Assembly (NCBI GenBank): GCA_964632305.1
Contig: CAZWBR010000005.1
Coordinates: forward strand, 62,001-126,000
DNA length: 64,000 nt
Direction: 5' to 3'
Origin: CAZWBR01 sp964632305
GTDB lineage: Bacteria > Bacteroidota > Bacteroidia > Bacteroidales > Prolixibacteraceae
The stretch's first letter is position 1. Every line of letters begins with the position of its first letter. A program made the position numbers and the translations under genes. Shown in pieces: positions 1 to 8,022 of this stretch. Below the pieces are notes generated by a model. That model did no database searches and had not been told where the DNA came from. It saw only the letters and a list, made by a program, of their open reading frames with translations.

Positions 1-1
1 C

Positions 2-337
2 CCGGTAGCCAAACAGAGAAGCAGCAGGGCTCTGGATGCCAGCGATAAGAAAATTCTGTCGTCGGTGATTGGTGAAAATGAAACCCATCTCTATGTCAGC
101 GACGATCAGCATGGAAATTGGCTCGATTGTATCAAATCGAGAAAGGAACCTATTTCGCCGGTCGAGATCGGTCATCGCGCCTGTACCGTCTGCCTGATTA
201 CCCATATCGCCATGAAGCTGTCCAGAAAATTAACATGGAATCCCGATACCGAACGTTTCGTGAATGACGATGAGGCTAATTCAATGCTCTCGCGTCCCCA
301 GCGTGCGGCTTACGGAACAAGAAGCCTGAAGATATAA
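2..337 (+). CDS. Gfo/Idh/MocA-family oxidoreductase, C-terminal fragment
   Basis: The reading frame is open from the left edge, so only the last 111 codons are present; an internal GTG at 65 is not a convincing start. The fragment matches the end of the C-terminal alpha/beta domain of secreted Gfo/Idh/MocA dehydrogenases common in Bacteroidota: a segment 'NWLDCIKSRKEPISPVEIGHRA', then 'KLSRKLTWNPDTERFVNDDEAN' and a tail of the 'RPQRAAYG' type. These enzymes are NAD(P)-dependent dehydrogenases, usually acting on sugars or polyols; the N-terminal Rossmann part lies outside the window, so cofactor and substrate cannot be read. The next gene downstream is also a Gfo/Idh/MocA protein, so the pair may serve one carbohydrate pathway. 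Confidence 0.8.
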   Translation, partial: PVAKQRSSRALDASDKKILSSVIGENETHLYVSDDQHGNWLDCIKSRKEPISPVEIGHRACTVCLITHIAMKLSRKLTWNPDTERFVNDDEANSMLSRPQRAAYGTRSLKI

Positions 338-544
338 AGGGGGCCGATTCTCCTGGATATCTTATCATTCCGATCGGGATGGCGAAAAATTGATTAGGGA
401 ATAGCGTTGTTATTGCCTGATCAATTTTTCCGGTAATTTTACCAGGCTCACGGAAAAGAATTGTGCCGATTAGTAAATGGATAAACATTAAACGAAAAAA
501 TCAAACGGATTTAAAATAGATAGTTAGAAATCAATTATTGACAA

Positions 545-1960
545 ATGATGAAAGTCTCCAATTATTCGGCTATGATCATAGCCCTGGCTTCCCTGACCGT
601 TGTTTCCTGTGGCGGGGGTAAACAAACCAAAAGCGATCAATCTACCGCGACGGCATTCACGGGCGCTCCCGGTGAGGTGAAACTGATGACCCTCGATCCC
701 GGCCATTTTCATGCGGCGTTGGTCCAAAAGAATATGTACGCCCAGGTGAGTCCCGATGTTTATGTTTATGCACCGGAGGGACAGGATGTGAATCAACATC
801 TGGAACGGATCCAGGGGTATAATACCCGCGCTGAAAACCCGACAGCCTGGAATGAGAAGGTCTATACCGGTGCCGATTATCTTGAAAAGATGCTGGACGA
901 GAAACCGGGGAATGTCGTGGTCTTGGCAGGTAACAACCGCATTAAAACCGACTATATCAAGAAATCGGTAGAGGCTGGCCTGAATGTTTTGGCCGACAAG
1001 CCAATGGTAATCACTCCCGAGAACTTCCCCGTACTGGAAGAGGCATTCAAGATTGCAGCCGAAAAAGGAGTACTGCTCTACGATATCATGACCGAGCGTT
1101 ACGAGATCACCACGATGATGCAGAAAGAACTCTCGCAAAATACTCAGCTCTTTGGAACACTTCAGTTGGGTTCCCTCGATAAACCTGCCGTTGAAAAAGT
1201 GAGCGTTCACCATTTCTACAAAAGCGTCTCGGGCAGTCCGCTGGTTCGTCCGGCATGGTTCTTCGACGTGAACCAGCAGGGTGAAGGGATCGTCGATGTG
1301 ACCACCCACCTGGTCGATCTGATTCAATGGGGATGCTTCCCTGAACAGATCATTCAGAAATCGGATATCGAGATGGTTTCAGCCCGTAGATGGCCAACCG
1401 TCTTTACCCCTGCCGAGTTTAAAGAGGTCACCCAGATGGAACAGTTCCCCGATTATCTTTCAGCCGATGTGAAGGATGGCAACCTGAACGTGTTTGCCAA
1501 CGGTGAGATGAACTATAAAATTAAAGGCGCTTTCGCGAAAGTTTCCGTGGAATGGCGGTATAAAGCTCCCGAAGGAGCGGGCGACACCCATTATTCCATC
1601 ATGAGGGGCAGCAACTGCAGCCTGGAGATCCGTCAGGGAGAAGCTGAAAAATATGCCCCGACCCTTTACGTTCATGCCGCCGAAGGAGCCGATACAAAAC
1701 AACTCGAATCACTCCTCGCCGAGGCTTTGAAAAACAGTCCTCATGCCGGATTGAGTCTCGAAAAAGCAGGCGACAAAAGCTGGAAGGTGGTCATCCCGGC
1801 TGAATACAGCGTTGGCCACGAGGCTCACTTCTCCCAGGTGACCGAAAAATATCTCGAATACCTGAAACAGGGCAAACTCCCTGAATGGGAAGTACCGAAT
1901 ATGATCGCCAAATATTACACCACTACCCTGGCCCTCAAAATGGCTAAGGAGACCAAGTAG
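545..1960 (+). CDS. Gfo/Idh/MocA-like oxidoreductase lipoprotein
   Basis: A 471-residue protein with a lipoprotein signal peptide (hydrophobic stretch ending 'LTVVSC', Cys 22 followed by GGG), so it is likely membrane anchored outside the cytoplasm. After the anchor comes a Rossmann-like part beginning 'LMTLDPGHFHAAL' and a 'DKPMV' motif near residue 152, which corresponds to the EKP motif of Gfo/Idh/MocA dehydrogenases. The second half resembles the specialised 'putative oxidoreductase C-terminal' domain that follows such proteins in Bacteroidota. The substrate is unknown, probably a sugar or polyol derivative. ATGs at 545 and 548 are equally possible. The gene follows another oxidoreductase fragment by about 200 bp and ends at a strong terminator, so it closes a transcription unit. 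Confidence 0.8.
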   Translation: MMKVSNYSAMIIALASLTVVSCGGGKQTKSDQSTATAFTGAPGEVKLMTLDPGHFHAALVQKNMYAQVSPDVYVYAPEGQDVNQHLERIQGYNTRAENPTAWNEKVYTGADYLEKMLDEKPGNVVVLAGNNRIKTDYIKKSVEAGLNVLADKPMVITPENFPVLEEAFKIAAEKGVLLYDIMTERYEITTMMQKELSQNTQLFGTLQLGSLDKPAVEKVSVHHFYKSVSGSPLVRPAWFFDVNQQGEGIVDVTTHLVDLIQWGCFPEQIIQKSDIEMVSARRWPTVFTPAEFKEVTQMEQFPDYLSADVKDGNLNVFANGEMNYKIKGAFAKVSVEWRYKAPEGAGDTHYSIMRGSNCSLEIRQGEAEKYAPTLYVHAAEGADTKQLESLLAEALKNSPHAGLSLEKAGDKSWKVVIPAEYSVGHEAHFSQVTEKYLEYLKQGKLPEWEVPNMIAKYYTTTLALKMAKETK

Positions 1961-1980
1961 AAATGCTTTTTATTGATATT

Positions 1981-2020
1981 GAAAAAACGCCTGTCCAGAT
2001 CCGGACAGGCGTTTTTTATT
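1981..2020 (+). terminator. Rho-independent terminator
   Basis: The arms 'acgcctgtcc' and 'ggacaggcgt' pair perfectly around a short 'agatcc' loop and are followed by a run of T. The 5' flank is A-rich, so the hairpin could also act on the other strand, but the gene at 2092 reads leftwards towards it, which would suit a bidirectional terminator. Confidence 0.9.
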
Positions 2021-2091
2021 AACCTTTATCTACTGAGAGCTACTGGAACACTCAGTCACTTATATTGGATCTTTCATCTACCAATGCAGGA

Positions 2092-2286
2092 TCATGCAAC
2101 CTCATAAATGATTCCATTGGGCTGATTGATCTTACTTGAAGCATCCAATACTTCAATGCCGACAATATTACCCGATTCATCATAGTCTAAAATAATGCCA
2201 GGTTTCTCTTCATCACTTTCTGCTACTCGGTTGTCTGAAAGCTTAATGTAGATGACATCGATATCTTTATCATATTTTATAACCAT
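2092..2286 (-). CDS. DUF2283 domain protein
   Basis: A 64-residue protein made up almost entirely of a DUF2283 domain. It starts 'VIKYDKDIDVIYIKLSDN' and has the central 'GIILDYDESGNIVGIEVLDAS' pattern typical of the family. The function of the family is not established. It overlaps the upstream DUF4258 gene by 17 bp on the same strand, so the two are translated from one message. DUF4258-DUF2283 pairs are common in bacterial genomes and look like toxin-antitoxin or small regulatory pairs, but that role is an inference from size and linkage only. Confidence 0.75.
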   Translation of the reverse strand: MVIKYDKDIDVIYIKLSDNRVAESDEEKPGIILDYDESGNIVGIEVLDASSKINQPNGIIYEVA

Positions 2287-2527
2287 ACTTTTCGATTTTT
2301 GAGGTTTTATACACAGTAATTACCATTGCTGGTTTTTTCATCGGATTGACAAACACCCGGTAAAGATAGAACTTGCCTTCTTGATTCAACAGTCTGGCAT
2401 AAACGCGCGTTGTTTGATCCTGATCAGTTATAGAATCTGGTTGTTCCACGACTAATGTTGCCAGGTTGATGGGGATTTCCCTTCGTCCCATTTGCTCCAG
2501 CGCATGTTTCGAAAATTCGAGTTCCAT
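2270..2527 (-). CDS. DUF4258 domain protein
   Basis: An 85-residue basic protein beginning 'MELEFSKHALEQMGRREI', the typical start of DUF4258 proteins, in which an 'SxHAxxRMxxRxI' helix precedes a small beta sheet. The rest ends with 'PAMVITVYKTSKIEKYG', the usual closing strand. The fold is related to small RelE-like toxins, which supports a possible toxin role, but no catalytic residues can be claimed from sequence alone. It lies just upstream of, and overlaps, the DUF2283 gene on the reverse strand. Confidence 0.75.
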   Translation of the reverse strand: MELEFSKHALEQMGRREIPINLATLVVEQPDSITDQDQTTRVYARLLNQEGKFYLYRVFVNPMKKPAMVITVYKTSKIEKYGYKI

Positions 2528-2891
2528 AGGGTAAAGTTAGTAAAATTCAAATCAAAAATGCAATAGTTCTGTAACGTACAACCGTTTCAAATCCTTCACA
2601 GTATGATAAAAGACCGGCTGGTCGCGAATCGATTATTGCATTCATCTTCCTTCATCTTCAGATCTCTTTCATCCATTAAAATAATAACCCAGGGGTTCAG
2701 GGATTACGGATAATTCAAGTTATTCATTGATTCAATTGTGTGTTAATTTAAGGTACAGAAAATGAGTGTGTTGTAAATTTTATAGAAAAAATGTTTAAGA
2801 AATAGCGAAAAAAATTAAACAAATATTTCCGACTTCCGTATTACCGAATACATAAGCAAAAAAGAATTGTTAATCTTTAAAAATTGATGTT
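2528..2891. other. Intergenic stretch before the fasciclin gene
   Basis: This 364-bp A/T-rich gap separates the divergent DUF4258 gene and the FAS1 lipoprotein gene, so it must hold promoters in both directions. I could not find a clean TAnnTTTG element for either. No reading frame, hairpin or repeat stands out. Confidence 0.4.
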
Positions 2892-4238
2892 ATGAAAAAG
2901 TTGAATACACTCCTCCTGATGATGGTCCTGATCTTATCCTCATTCGCCATGACCTCCTGTGATAAGGATGACGAAATGGCGCCCGAAGTGAAAGGCAACA
3001 CCATTACCGATATCGCGGTAGCCAATCCTAATTTCAGTATCCTGGTTCAGGCCCTGACCAAAGCCGGATTAGCCGACGATCTGGCCAGCATGAATGGCGA
3101 TTTCACGGTTTTTGCCCCGACCAACGACGCCTTCTCGGCCCTGCTCACCGAACTGGGTGTCGCTTCATTGAATGATATTCCTACTGAGTTACTGACCAAG
3201 GTACTGCTCTACCACGTGAAGAGCGGCGAAGCCCGGTCAGGCCAGATCGCCACCGGCTACTATTCCTCCATCAGCCCCGGCCCGGCCGACAACTCCTTCC
3301 TCTCCTTCTATGTCGATAAAGCTTCAGTCACCATCAACGGTCGGTCGAAGATCACCCAGACGGATATTTTGGCCGATAATGGTGTGATTCATGTGATTGA
3401 TAAGGTGATGCTCCCGATGAGTATTACTGATCATGCCGTGGCCAATCCGCTCTTCACCTCCCTGGTGGCCGCCGTGACCAAGGCCAATCTGGCCGGCGCC
3501 CTCGACGATGAGACGAAGAGCTATACCGTATTTGCTCCAACCAATGATGCCTTTGCCGCTTTACTGACCGGTTTGGGAGTCACCCTGGACGATCTTTCGG
3601 CTGGAACGCTTTCCCCGATCCTGCTCTATCACGTGATAAATACTTATGTTCCATCCTCCGCGGTGGCCAGCGGCTATGTCCCGACCCTTAGTACAGCTTT
3701 CGGAAAGAATATGTCGTTGCAGATCGAAGTAGCCAGTGGCGTTAAGTTAAATAATACGGCCAGGGTCGTGGCAACCGATGTTGTGGCCACCAACGGGATC
3801 ATTCACGTGATCGATAAAGTGTTGCTGCCTCCAACGGTTGTCGACGTTGCCCTTCAGAATAGTTCTTTCTCTACGTTGGTCGAGGCAGTGGTAAAGGCTG
3901 ATCTGGTTGGAGCTCTTTCAGGCGATGGCCCCTTCACGGTTTTTGCCCCGACCAATGATGCTTTCACCGCGCTCTTCTCCGCACTCAATATAAGTGGTAT
4001 TGCCGCACTGAGCAAGGAAGATCTGACCCCCATCCTGCTGGCTCATGTGGTGAGTGGAAATGTTCAGTCGGGCGATCTCGCCTCGGGAACCGTTCCAACC
4101 CTTAACAGCGCTAAAAACCTGAATGTGATGGTCGGCAGCAACGGCGTCACCATCGATGGATCGGTCAAAGTGGTTAAGGCCGATGTGCAGGGGAAAAACG
4201 GGGTAGTCCATGTTATCGATAAGGTGATCGTTCCGTAA
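2892..4238 (+). CDS. Lipoprotein with three fasciclin (FAS1) domains
   Basis: A 448-residue protein with a lipoprotein signal peptide ending 'FAMTSC' (Cys about 23). Three FAS1 domains follow, at roughly residues 37-170, 175-310 and 313-448. Each begins with an 'I/VxDxAxxNPxFxxLVxAxxKAxL' block, carries 'FTVFAPTNDAF' (H1 motif) and ends with 'GVIHVIDKVxxP' (H2 motif). FAS1 domains mediate adhesion and protein-protein contact, so a surface or periplasmic adhesion role is likely. The three domains are close in sequence, which suggests internal duplication. The gene stands alone, with the MerR-like gene starting about 170 bp later behind its own promoter. Confidence 0.93.
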   Translation: MKKLNTLLLMMVLILSSFAMTSCDKDDEMAPEVKGNTITDIAVANPNFSILVQALTKAGLADDLASMNGDFTVFAPTNDAFSALLTELGVASLNDIPTELLTKVLLYHVKSGEARSGQIATGYYSSISPGPADNSFLSFYVDKASVTINGRSKITQTDILADNGVIHVIDKVMLPMSITDHAVANPLFTSLVAAVTKANLAGALDDETKSYTVFAPTNDAFAALLTGLGVTLDDLSAGTLSPILLYHVINTYVPSSAVASGYVPTLSTAFGKNMSLQIEVASGVKLNNTARVVATDVVATNGIIHVIDKVLLPPTVVDVALQNSSFSTLVEAVVKADLVGALSGDGPFTVFAPTNDAFTALFSALNISGIAALSKEDLTPILLAHVVSGNVQSGDLASGTVPTLNSAKNLNVMVGSNGVTIDGSVKVVKADVQGKNGVVHVIDKVIVP

Positions 4239-4316
4239 GGCCAACCTCCCCGCGAGGGCATACCCCGGATAAATCCCTGCAACTACTGATTCAAAAACTC
4301 CTCATTAAACAATATA

Positions 4317-4348
4317 GTTGCCAGGCGTGTTTATTCGGGGTATCTTTA
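4317..4348 (+). promoter_or_regulatory. Bacteroidota-type promoter of the MerR/B12 gene
   Basis: TTG at 4318-4320, then exactly 20 nt, then TATCTTTA at 4341-4348, close to the TAnnTTTG -7 consensus of Bacteroidota. Transcription would begin near 4355 and leave a leader of about 50 nt before the ATG at 4407. Confidence 0.6.
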
Positions 4349-4406
4349 TTATCTTGTAACCAATTAGCACGAACCATAAATTCGTGATTTATTAATTCGA
4401 TCAGCT

Positions 4407-5288
4407 ATGGCACTCTATACCATTCGGGATTTGGAAAAGCTTTCCGGCATAAAAGCCCACACCATCAGGATCTGGGAACAGAGGTACAACCTGATTGAGC
4501 CGGGCCGGACGGAGACCAATATCCGCCGCTATTCCGACGACGATCTGAAGCGGCTGATCAATATCTCGATCCTGAACCTTAACGGCTATAAGATCTCCAA
4601 AATTGCCCTGATGAAGGAGAAAGAGATCAGCGCTCTTGCCGCGGAACTGAGCGCCTCGCATCCTTCGCTGAACACCCGTATCGAGAACCTGGTGGCTGCC
4701 ATGCTCGATCTCGATGAACCCCGTTTCTTCGCTACCCTCGACAATGCTACCGCCGAAAACGGTTTCGAATTCACCGTCGAACAACTGATTTTCCCCTTCC
4801 TCGAACGGATTGGCCAGCTTTGGCTCGCCGGCACGATCTACCCGGCGCAGGAACATTTTGTCGCCAACCTGATCCGTCAGAAAATGGTTGCCGCGATCGA
4901 TCGCGAAGGATGCAGTCGTATTGTATCTAATAAGAGAATCGTCTTTTTTCTTTCCGAAGGGGAGAATCACGAACTGGGATTGCTCTATTACAACTTCCTG
5001 GCCCGTAAGATGGGACTCGAAGTGATCTATCTCGGCGCCTCGGTCCCCCACAGCGATCTGATCCGGCTTAACCAGATCAGACCCTGTAATTTCTTTTTTA
5101 CCGCCTTTGTCACCGCCATCGGCCCGGATGCCTTAAACCAGCGTATCGGCGAGCTGCACCGCGACTTTCCCGACGCAACCATCCTGGTCTCCGGCTGGCA
5201 GATCAGAACGCAACAACCGCACTTACCCGACAATTTTCGAAGAGTATCCTCCGGTGCCGATTTTAAAAGGATTCTGCTACCGGAATAA
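4407..5288 (+). CDS. MerR-family regulator with cobalamin-binding domain
   Basis: A 293-residue protein. Residues 1-75 form a MerR winged helix ('YTIRDLEKLSGIKAHTIRIWEQRY', then 'RRYSDDDLKRL'). Residues 90-170 resemble the four-helix cap of B12-binding regulators, with 'PAQEH' at 146-150. Residues 175-290 form a Rossmann-like B12-binding half with 'ENHELG' at 186-191, which fits the (D/E)xHxxG signature whose His ligates cobalt from below. This is the CarH/LitR layout: such proteins repress genes in the dark with adenosylcobalamin and release DNA in light, although some relatives ignore B12. No carotenoid or photolyase gene lies beside it, so its target is elsewhere or it regulates itself. 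The upstream promoter suits the chosen ATG. Confidence 0.88.
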   Translation: MALYTIRDLEKLSGIKAHTIRIWEQRYNLIEPGRTETNIRRYSDDDLKRLINISILNLNGYKISKIALMKEKEISALAAELSASHPSLNTRIENLVAAMLDLDEPRFFATLDNATAENGFEFTVEQLIFPFLERIGQLWLAGTIYPAQEHFVANLIRQKMVAAIDREGCSRIVSNKRIVFFLSEGENHELGLLYYNFLARKMGLEVIYLGASVPHSDLIRLNQIRPCNFFFTAFVTAIGPDALNQRIGELHRDFPDATILVSGWQIRTQQPHLPDNFRRVSSGADFKRILLPE

Positions 5289-5391
5289 TCTCCCGGCTAC
5301 TTTGCTGAAAACTTAAACCCTGTTTTTCGATCCTCCCTTTTGCTGGATTTAGCCCTGATCATCTCCCTGTCTGAGTCGGGGTTTATAGGTA

Positions 5392-5424
5392 CTTTGTTCG
5401 TAGTTTGTTCGTAATTTGTTCGTA
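5392..5424. repeat. 11-bp tandem repeat, three units
   Basis: Three consecutive units of the form N-TTTGTTCGTA, 11 bp each, at 5392-5402, 5403-5413 and 5414-5424; only the first base changes (c, g, a). Two unrelated sequences with the same 11-bp period occur at 25254 and 61615. Confidence 0.85.
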
Positions 5425-5687
5425 CAGCTATATAGAAAGTACGTTAATAATACCTTGCTGCTATAACTATTCAAAGGCGATGATAAGGGCATGATCTGAT
5501 GAGGAAGCGATGGTACAAAATAGTCTCCTGGTCATGCTATGTTGTCTGGAAGGCTGTCGGCGATTCTTCGCTCCGCAGCGAATGACCGGATTATCCATTA
5601 GCCTTTTTACTTTTGTTCCGTCTTTTAGGACGGTATTTAATTGTTAAGAGAACAGCTATTTATGAGATTAAAAATAAGGTAATTGAG

Positions 5688-5872
5688 ATTCCTCATTCCG
5701 TTTCGCTTCTTACCTATGACAGAAATGGGACTGTATTAAGTCGGAGTGCGACTCTATGCTCGCACCGCGGACAAAGGTTTGCGTCCAGTCGCGCCCCGAC
5801 TATCATTTTTTTCTGTCATTATCGAATCATGCCCCATTTTCTTGGGGTAACCTCTACAAATGACAGAGCCCC
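5688..5872 (+). repeat. Dispersed repeat A, copy 1
   Basis: The copy opens with a 'gagattcctcattccg..cgctt' block ending in 'atgacag'. It then has the inverted pair AGTCGGAGTGCGACT (5739-5753) and AGTCGCGCCCCGACT (5787-5801), and closes with a palindrome built on 'gtcattatcgaatcatgcccc'. Other copies lie at 20929, 25444, 26131 and 58259. It holds no believable gene, and the 89-codon frame across it is an accident of the repeat. Confidence 0.85.
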
Positions 5873-5890
5873 ACGTCACTAAATCAAACC

Positions 5891-6207
5891 TCATTACGCT
5901 ATATCATTTTTGGGAGTTATATTCTACGTTATGGCGTAAGGAGAGGTCCCGATTATAATCAATAAACCAATCAAAGGGTCGAAGGCCCGAAATGTAAAAG
6001 CACAGGCCGTCAGGCCTGTGGAGACGGTCAGCGATAGTATCTCAAAGGCCTGTAAGGCCGGTATGTAGTATATTAACACAAACCCAATTTATCAAATCCT
6101 GTCAATACATGCCGGTCTTTCAGACCTCCGACTTCTTCTTTCACCCCTCTTCACAGGGCTCACGCCCTGCGCTGCCACATGTCGACCTTACAGGTCTGAT
6201 GTAACAA
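5891..6207 (+). repeat. Dispersed multi-hairpin repeat B, copy 1
   Basis: A non-coding element of about 300 bp built from a row of short G/C-rich hairpins: gggtcgaaggccc, caggccgtcaggcctg, ggcctgtaaggcc, ggtctttcagacc, agggctcacgccct and gaccttacaggtc. Copies at 25650 and 58431 keep the same order and spacing, with changes in loops and linkers. It starts 19 bp after repeat A copy 1. Confidence 0.85.
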
Positions 6208-6290
6208 GCAGTTATTCCGATTGGGCTATTCCAAAGAAATGGGAAAAATCGGAGACTGAGGTATTAAAATAACCATACCGGTTTTGGCCA

Positions 6291-7751
6291 TCATATCCTG
6301 AACCAGTTTTCAACCAGGATGGTTTTATCTTCCGGTTCCCTGAAATGTCTGAACTCGTTGGTCTTGTGGTTGTAAGTGTAATCCTTTCCCCATTCGTGAT
6401 GGTTCTTCTGTACCTCTTTCACCGCATCGATAATATAATACAGTTCCTCGTTGGTCATGGTGGGGTGTAGCGAGAGGCGGATCCAGCCGGGTTTTTGCGA
6501 CAGATCGCCGAAGTTGATCCGGTCGGTGATCTCCTTCGATTTATCGTGACTCACATCGAGCAGAAAGTGGCCGTAGGTCCCGGCGCAGGCGCAGCCCCCG
6601 CGGAGCTGTATCCCGAACTTGTCGTTGAGGAGTTTTACAGCCAGATTGAAATGGAGGCCGTCGAGGTAGAACGAGATGATGCCCAGGCGGTCGTGCACAT
6701 TGTCGGCCAGGATATGGATGCCGGGAATTACGGGCAATTCGCGGAAGGCAATCTTGAGTAACTCATCTTCCCGTTTTTTAATATTCGCGACTCCCATTTG
6801 TTCCTTGAGTTCAATGCTCAGGGCGGCTCGGATGGTTTGCAGGAAGCCCGGGGTTCCCCCGTCTTCGCGGGCTTCGATATCGTCGACATATTTGAATTCT
6901 CCCCAGGGATTGGTCCAGTCGACGGTTCCGCCTCCCGGATTGTCGGGGACCGAACAGTTATAGATCGAGGAGTTGAAGACCAGGACGCCGGAGCTTCCCG
7001 GTCCGCCCAGGAATTTGTGAGGGGAGAAGAAGATGGCGTCGAGCGATTCGAGCGGATCGCCCGGATGCATATTAATCGTCGCATAGGGGGCCGAGGCGGC
7101 GAAATCGACAAAACAGAGTCCCCCGTTCCGGTGCATGATACGGGCCATCTGGTGATACGGGGTTGAGATGCCGGTGACGTTGGAACAGGCCGTAAAGGAG
7201 CCGATCTTCATCTTGCGGTCTTTGTATTTGTCCAATTCCAATTGCAACTGTTGCGGATCGACCAGCAGATCCTTGTCGGGGGTAAGCTGAACCACATCGG
7301 CAATGGTTTCGAGCCAGGAGGTATGATTGGAGTGGTGTTCCATGTGGGTGATGAAAACCACCGGACGTTCTTCTTTGGGCAGACAGTCGAGCTTGTCGAT
7401 CTTGTGCATCGCCCTAAAGCCCAGTATTCGCTGAAATTTATTGATGACGGTGGTCATGCCCGATCCGGCATTGATGATCACATCTTTGGGTCCGGCGTTT
7501 ACGTGTTCCTTGATGATCCGCTGGGCCAGATGGTAAGCTTTGGTCATCAGGGTCCCGGTCTCGCTGGTTTCGGTATGAGTGTTGGCCACGAAGGGACCAA
7601 ACCGGTTCAGCATTTTCTCCTCAATGGGATGGTATAACCGCCCGCTGGCAATCCAGTCGGCATAAAGGATCTTCTTTTCGCCGTAAGGCGACATAAACGT
7701 CTGGTCGATGCCGACAATATTATTTCTGAATTTATTGAAATAATTTTCCAT
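6291..7751 (-). CDS. Class V aminotransferase-fold PLP enzyme (cysteine desulfurase-like)
   Basis: A 486-residue PLP enzyme of the aminotransferase class V / cysteine desulfurase fold. Visible features include 'NAGSGMTT' for phosphate binding, 'THMEHHSN' (the ring-stacking His region), 'CFVDFAASAPY' with the pyridine-N aspartate, and 'SPHKFLGGPGSSG' with the Schiff-base lysine at about residue 246. A late 'RGGCACAG' Cys-rich loop resembles the catalytic-Cys loop region of SufS-like proteins. It is about 80 residues longer than SufS, and no suf or isc partner is nearby, so the true reaction (sulfur transfer or another lyase) is open. I chose the ATG at 7751, which gives 'MENYFNKFRN'; the longer frame to 7826 adds 25 residues of basic, unconserved-looking sequence. 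Confidence 0.82.
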   Translation of the reverse strand: MENYFNKFRNNIVGIDQTFMSPYGEKKILYADWIASGRLYHPIEEKMLNRFGPFVANTHTETSETGTLMTKAYHLAQRIIKEHVNAGPKDVIINAGSGMTTVINKFQRILGFRAMHKIDKLDCLPKEERPVVFITHMEHHSNHTSWLETIADVVQLTPDKDLLVDPQQLQLELDKYKDRKMKIGSFTACSNVTGISTPYHQMARIMHRNGGLCFVDFAASAPYATINMHPGDPLESLDAIFFSPHKFLGGPGSSGVLVFNSSIYNCSVPDNPGGGTVDWTNPWGEFKYVDDIEAREDGGTPGFLQTIRAALSIELKEQMGVANIKKREDELLKIAFRELPVIPGIHILADNVHDRLGIISFYLDGLHFNLAVKLLNDKFGIQLRGGCACAGTYGHFLLDVSHDKSKEITDRINFGDLSQKPGWIRLSLHPTMTNEELYYIIDAVKEVQKNHHEWGKDYTYNHKTNEFRHFREPEDKTILVENWFRI

Positions 7752-7912
7752 TTGTAAAAACGGTTTCTCCTGTCCCAGGTGACGGAATTTATCTCTTTTG
7801 TTTTGGTCGCAACGTGATCTCTGCAATTTTAGTGAGAATTGATGAGATGCACTATGTCAAATCTCAGAAAACGGCGGCTTTTAATGGTCTGACGCGACGA
7901 GGGAATTTTTTT

Positions 7913-7967
7913 AACTAAAAAAGTAGTTGATTTTTGTTGAAATATTTGTCCGACTAATTATTTAGTC
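7913..7967 (+). promoter_or_regulatory. Paired BlaI-type operator upstream of the TlpA operon
   Basis: Two dyads with the same layout: AACTA-N6-TAGTT at 7913-7928 and GACTA-N6-TAGTC at 7952-7967, centres 39 bp apart. The second sits inside the promoter spacer. The same pair at the same spacing lies before the blaI-like gene (10812-10866), which points to BlaI as the binding protein. That link is an inference; the dyads themselves are plain in the sequence. Confidence 0.75.
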
Positions 7968-7976
7968 ATATGTTTG
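7945..7976 (+). promoter_or_regulatory. Promoter of the TlpA lipoprotein operon
   Basis: TTTG at 7945-7948, 20 nt spacer, TATGTTTG at 7969-7976: a full match to the Bacteroidota TTTG-N20-TAnnTTTG pattern. The GACTA-N6-TAGTC dyad fills most of the spacer, so a bound repressor would block RNA polymerase. Confidence 0.8.
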
Positions 7977-8022
7977 TGAGAAAGGATTGGATGAATGATA
8001 ATTAACTTTAATACTAAACAAA

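Noticed and set aside
524..1327. 267-codon reverse-strand frame
   Set aside because: It lies fully inside the oxidoreductase gene on the other strand, and its composition follows the codon pattern of that gene.
5392..5424. Possible CRISPR-like array
   Set aside because: Units are contiguous 11-mers with no spacers, and no cas gene is in the window.
5613..5882. 89-codon plus-strand frame
   Set aside because: It runs across repeat A; the same sequence in other copies is not kept in frame.
5891..6207. Possible tRNA or structured RNA gene cluster from the row of hairpins
   Set aside because: No cloverleaf, no T-arm motif and no CCA end; the hairpins are repeated elsewhere as a dispersed element.
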